NCBI GenBank assembly: GCA_031274115.1
Contig: JAISQP010000043.1
Span: 1 to 13,883, forward strand
Length of the DNA: 13,883 bases
Direction: 5' to 3'
From: Synergistaceae bacterium
GTDB lineage: Bacteria; Synergistota; Synergistia; Synergistales; Synergistaceae
Shown: in pieces, positions 13,754-13,883 of the stretch
How positions within the stretch are numbered: the stretch's first letter is position 1
How the letters are laid out: each line of letters starts with the position of its first letter
Program-made: the position numbers and the translations under genes
The notes under the pieces: generated by a model
What the model was told of the DNA's origin: nothing
What the model saw: only the letters and a program-made list of their open reading frames with translations
The model's database searches: none

Positions 13754-13883
13754 ATGAAATGTGAATTTCCAACGAAGGTGAAATTCATCGCGAAAAGCTC
13801 GGCTTCAAAGCGCAGGCCGGCGTTTTCGCTCGTAGCGGTTCTGATAATCGCGATTGCCGGGATGGCGCTCATAGGCGGCGTCA
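13754..13883 (+). CDS. prepilin-like protein lacking Glu+5, GspK/PilX-type, 3' partial
   Basis: The reading frame runs off the window after 43 codons (MKCEFPTKVKFIAKSSASKR...). A basic leader ends in RRPA, followed by FSLVAVLIIAIAGMALIGG, a prepilin-like hydrophobic helix. Position +5 is Ala, not Glu, and the residue before the presumed cut is Ala, not Gly. Absence of Glu+5 is known in GspK, the tip pseudopilin, and the order I-J-K agrees with that. ATG 13754 has AGGCGG about 9 bases upstream. The gap after the previous stop is 24 bp. The family call rests only on this N-terminus and on context. Confidence 0.6.
   Translation, partial: MKCEFPTKVKFIAKSSASKRRPAFSLVAVLIIAIAGMALIGGV

Overview
The window looks like chromosomal DNA of a Gram-negative-type (two-membrane) bacterium. 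It carries outer-membrane-spanning type IV secretion core proteins (TrbG/VirB9, TrbI/VirB10) and type IV pilin-like proteins. Moderate-to-high GC combined with frequent ATA, AGA and AGG codons would suit Synergistota, but that assignment is an inference from style and not from a marker gene.

Layout. (1) Positions 1-4389, + strand: the end of a trb-type conjugation operon, namely trbG (its 5' end lies outside the window), trbI, a small membrane-anchored unknown, the pilin-maturation peptidase TraF and the nitrilase-fold membrane protein TraB. The genes are closely spaced or overlapping. The traF-traB pairing recalls Agrobacterium Ti plasmids and here follows trbI directly, so this is probably the edge of an integrative conjugative element. 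(2) Positions 4390-4565: an intergenic stretch that begins with a 34-bp repeat. (3) Positions 4566-9509, - strand: a five-gene carbohydrate ABC uptake operon, read as binding protein, permease 1, permease 2, ATPase and a TIM-barrel sugar-phosphate isomerase/epimerase-like enzyme, with start/stop overlaps throughout. (4) Positions 9510-9771: a divergent intergenic region with a tandem 13-bp repeat, a shortened copy of the repeat and a good -10 box. (5) Positions 9772-10956, + strand: a stand-alone protein with an N-terminal TIR domain and about four C-terminal membrane helices. (6) Positions 11004-11912, - strand: a RarD-type EamA permease whose last codons are written by an inverted copy of the 34-bp repeat. 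(7) Positions 12256-13883, + strand: three successive prepilin-like genes resembling the GspI/PilV, GspJ/PilW and GspK/PilX minor pilins, the last cut by the window edge.

How the parts work together. The conjugation genes build the envelope core of a DNA transfer channel and mature its pilin. The ABC operon imports an unidentified sugar or sugar derivative and probably processes it with the co-transcribed isomerase. The pilin genes probably form the priming tip complex of a type IV pilus or type II secretion pseudopilus.

The most interesting unexplained signals are the TIR-membrane protein, which has no recognisable partner gene, and the repeat that brackets the ABC/TIR segment in inverted orientation (32 of 34 bases identical between positions 4399 and 11043). 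I do not see a complete new multi-gene system. No tRNA, rRNA, CRISPR array or transposase gene was recognised.
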